Below, piece after piece: positions 61,810-64,000 of a stretch of 64,000 bases of DNA (position 1 is the stretch's first letter; each line of letters begins with the position of its first letter). The stretch is taken from contig NZ_BBZI01000012.1 of the NCBI RefSeq assembly GCF_008974245.1, forward strand, positions 62,001-126,000, read 5' to 3'. The notes beneath the pieces were generated by a model. The model was not told the origin of the DNA, made no database searches, and saw only the letters and a list, made by a program, of their open reading frames with translations. This stretch comes from Streptomyces abyssomicinicus. Its GTDB lineage: Bacteria > Actinomycetota > Actinomycetes > Streptomycetales > Streptomycetaceae. A program made the translations under genes and the position numbers.

Positions 61810-61860
61810 GAGAAGGGGGCGGCCGCGGATGCCCTTCGGGGCGACCGCGGCCGCCTTCTC
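61810..61860 (+). terminator. Branched hairpin after arc
   Basis: The outer 11-bp GGCGGCCGCGG/CCGCGGCCGCC stem extended by GAGAAGG/CCTTCTC encloses a small GCCC-TTCG-GGGC hairpin, just 2 nt past the arc stop. Confidence 0.85.
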
Positions 61861-62067
61861 CCGCTCCGCCCGGCAGGAACGACCGGGTGCCGCGGGAGGG
61901 GCAAAGAGACTAATGATCTCCCCGTCGGCGCAAAGGCGTTCTAGGCTCGTCGGTACCGCCGCTCCGTCGCCGCGGGCAGACCGAAGGGGCACCGCACCCG
62001 CGCCGGAGCACGGGTGGTACTTGAGGGCCGCCCCCGACCGAGGGCGCCGCCGGGCAAGGAGGGCCGC

Positions 62068-63582
62068 ATGACCGTACGGCGAGTGATGGGGATCGAGACG
62101 GAGTACGGGATCTCCGTCCCCGGCCACCCCAACGCCAATGCCATGCTCACCTCGTCCCAGATCGTCAACGCCTACGCGGCGGCGATGCACCGGGCCCGCC
62201 GGGCCCGCTGGGACTTCGAGGAGGAGAACCCGCTGCGGGACGCGCGCGGTTTCGACCTGGCGCGGGAGGTCGCCGACTCCAGCCAGCTCACGGACGAGGA
62301 CATCGGCCTCGCCAACGTGATCCTGACCAACGGCGCGCGTCTCTACGTGGACCACGCCCATCCCGAGTACAGCGCCCCCGAGGTCACCAATCCGCGGGAC
62401 GCGGTGCTGTGGGACAAGGCGGGCGAGCGGATCATGGCCGAGGCCGCCGAGCGGGCGGCCCAGCTGCCCGGCGCGCAGCCCATCCACCTCTACAAGAACA
62501 ACACCGACAACAAGGGCGCCTCCTACGGGACGCACGAGAACTACCTGATGAAGCGGGAGACCGCCTTCTCGGACATCGTGCGCCACCTGACGCCCTTCTT
62601 CGTCTCCCGCCAGGTCTTCGCGGGCGCCGGCCGGGTCGGCATCGGCCAGGACGGCAACGAGCACGGCTTCCAGCTGAGCCAGCGGGCGGACTACTTCGAG
62701 GTCGAGGTGGGCCTCGAGACGACTCTGAAGCGGCCCATCATCAACACCCGCGACGAGCCCCACGCGGACGCGGAGAAGTACCGCCGCCTGCACGTGATCA
62801 TCGGCGACGCGAACCTCTCCGAGATCTCGACCTATCTCAAGCTCGGCACCACCTCCCTGGTGCTCTCCATGATCGAGGACGGTTTCATCGCCGTCGACCT
62901 GGCCGTCGACCAGCCGGTGCGCACCCTGCACCAGGTCTCGCACGACCCGACGCTCAAGCGTCTGGTCGTGCTGCGCAGCGGCCGCAAGCTCACCGCGGTG
63001 CAGCTCCAGATGGAGTACTACGAGCTGGCCCGCAAGTACGTCGAGGAGCGCTTCGGGGCCGACGCCGACGACCAGACCAAGGACGTCCTGTCCCGCTGGG
63101 AGGATGTTCTCGGCCGGCTGGAGAGCGACCCGATGAGCCTGGCCGGCGAGCTGGACTGGGTGGCCAAGCGGGAGCTCATGGAGGGCTACCGCCGCCGGGA
63201 CACCCTGGACTGGGACGCCCCCCGGCTCCACCTGGTCGACCTGCAGTACGCCGACGTGCGGCCCGACAAGGGCCTCTACAACCGTCTGGCGGCCCGCGGG
63301 CGGATGAAGCGGCTGCTCGACGAGCAGGACGTCCTCAAGGCCGTCACGCAGCCCCCTGAGGACACCCGGGCCTACTTCCGGGGCAGGTGCCTGGAGCAGT
63401 ACGCGGACGACGTGGCCGCGGCGTCCTGGGACTCGGTGATCTTCGACCTGCCCGGCCGTGACTCTCTGCAACGTGTGCCCACCCTGGAGCCGCTGCGCGG
63501 CACCCGGGCGCACGTCAAGGAGCTCCTCGACCGGTGCCGGACGGCGGAGGAGCTGGTCAAGGTGCTGAGCGGGAACCGCTGA
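62068..63582 (+). CDS. dop: Depupylase/deamidase Dop
   Basis: The 504-residue enzyme deamidates the C-terminal Gln of Pup and removes Pup from proteins. Conserved parts: [11 protein letters not shown] (catalytic Glu-type N-terminal motif), [27 protein letters not shown] and [25 protein letters not shown], all of the glutamine-synthetase-like Dop/PafA family; the long insert loop typical of Dop lies in the first third. AAGGAGG precedes the ATG. A TAGGCT hexamer at 61942-61947 may be the promoter. pup follows, so the modification module is intact. Confidence 0.95.
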   Translation: MTVRRVMGIETEYGISVPGHPNANAMLTSSQIVNAYAAAMHRARRARWDFEEENPLRDARGFDLAREVADSSQLTDEDIGLANVILTNGARLYVDHAHPEYSAPEVTNPRDAVLWDKAGERIMAEAAERAAQLPGAQPIHLYKNNTDNKGASYGTHENYLMKRETAFSDIVRHLTPFFVSRQVFAGAGRVGIGQDGNEHGFQLSQRADYFEVEVGLETTLKRPIINTRDEPHADAEKYRRLHVIIGDANLSEISTYLKLGTTSLVLSMIEDGFIAVDLAVDQPVRTLHQVSHDPTLKRLVVLRSGRKLTAVQLQMEYYELARKYVEERFGADADDQTKDVLSRWEDVLGRLESDPMSLAGELDWVAKRELMEGYRRRDTLDWDAPRLHLVDLQYADVRPDKGLYNRLAARGRMKRLLDEQDVLKAVTQPPEDTRAYFRGRCLEQYADDVAAASWDSVIFDLPGRDSLQRVPTLEPLRGTRAHVKELLDRCRTAEELVKVLSGNR

Positions 63583-63590
63583 GCGATCTT

Positions 63591-63610
63591 CCACCCCGGG
63601 ATCGGGGTGG
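63591..63610 (+). terminator. Short hairpin between dop and pup
   Basis: CCACCCCG/CGGGGTGG, an 8-bp stem with a GGAT loop, 8 nt after the dop stop. A weak terminator or processing site; pup would need its own promoter (TAGGGT, 63688-63693) or read-through. Confidence 0.6.
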
Positions 63611-63729
63611 GATTGGTCCCGAAGGGGAATCATCGGGATGGTTTCTCCGTGTGAGGGAACTGTGGGGTCGATGTCGGACCCTGCTAGTAGGGTCTGATCA
63701 AGAACGTCGAACCGAGCGGGGTGAGGGTT

Positions 63730-63948
63730 ATGGCGACCAAGGACACCGACGGCGGACAGCAGAAGGCCACGCGGTCGACCGAGGAGGTCGACGAGCAGGC
63801 GCAGGACGCGCAGGCGAGCGAGGACCTGAAGGAACGGCAGGAGGCGCTCAGCGACGACGTCGACTCCGTCCTGGACGAGATCGACGACGTGCTCGAATCC
63901 AACGCCGAGGAATTCGTGCGGTCATTCGTTCAGAAGGGCGGCCAGTAG
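63730..63948 (+). CDS. pup: Prokaryotic ubiquitin-like protein Pup
   Basis: The 72-residue, intrinsically disordered modifier begins MATKDTDGGQQK and ends EEFVRSFVQKGGQ. The C-terminal GGQ is the deamidase substrate: Dop converts Gln to Glu, then a ligase attaches it to lysines, and ARC recognises the central helix region (EALSDDVDSVLDEIDDVLE). The ATG chosen yields the usual Pup length; three upstream codons are excluded. Proteasome subunit genes are expected directly to the right, outside the window. Confidence 0.97.
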   Translation: MATKDTDGGQQKATRSTEEVDEQAQDAQASEDLKERQEALSDDVDSVLDEIDDVLESNAEEFVRSFVQKGGQ

Positions 63949-64000
63949 GCCCTGCGGGCCTTCGAAGCGAAGGCACAGAGCCGAGCACGGGGGCTGCCCT

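Overview
This is a very GC-rich window (about 70% or more by eye) from a Streptomyces or close relative. The evidence is a pup/dop/arc proteasome-tagging locus, mycothiol ligase mshC, a long and a short chaplin gene, soxR, an F420-type LLM oxidoreductase, and many GTG starts and 4-bp ATGA/GTGA gene overlaps. From memory, the gene order matches the S. coelicolor chromosome from about SCO1640 to SCO1726, read in the opposite direction. I see no prophage, integrase, transposase, CRISPR array or rRNA. The one RNA gene is a tRNA-Leu (anticodon GAG). About 55 protein genes are supported; the first (glycosyltransferase) runs off the left edge.

Layout. 1-6.4 kb: two family-2 glycosyltransferases, two tandem secreted SGNH lipases carrying the same 35-nt upstream block, a membrane Ser/Thr kinase and an 88-residue small protein. 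6.8-14.5 kb: aldehyde and alcohol dehydrogenases, an EamA exporter, three sets of acyl-CoA-type genes and TetR regulators with readable palindromic operators, and soxR. 15.3-17.5 kb: a CxxC hypothetical protein and a Tat-exported NamZ-type muramidase. 17.7-23.2 kb: SDR, acyl-CoA ligase, TetR, then a convergent ACAD and aminoglycoside-phosphotransferase-like kinase. These look like one regulon built like the levulinate (lva) / mammalian ACAD10-11 4-hydroxyacid pathway. 23.3-26.1 kb: gluconate regulator, kinase and permease. 26.3-30.7 kb: NUDIX, YchJ, ferritin-like, LLM and aldo/keto reductase genes. 30.7-33.2 kb: a RecD2-like protein that has lost its ATPase motifs. 33.2-37 kb: chaplins chpC and chpH, an M20 peptidase, tRNA-Leu. 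37-43 kb: corA, then a conserved actinobacterial row (histidine phosphatase, DUF3090, SCO1664-family kinase-like protein, mshC) and convergent parJ. 43-49.4 kb: glpK/glpF and metH. 49.5-54 kb: HAD phosphatase and two orphan family-5 solute-binding lipoproteins. 54-64 kb: orphan NarL-type response regulator, RecB-like nuclease, site-2 protease with a long repetitive N-terminus, trmI, a membrane-anchored hypothetical, then arc, dop and pup, which feed substrates to the proteasome expected just beyond the right edge.

The most interesting parts are the lva/ACAD11-like regulon with two matching operators (17.65-23.22 kb), the RecD2 pseudo-helicase translationally coupled to an aldo/keto reductase, and the kinase-like/DUF3090/phosphatase row beside mshC. 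Many genes lie 6-8 nt downstream of a -10-like hexamer, suggesting leaderless mRNAs. Long perfect hairpins mark most convergent gene ends.
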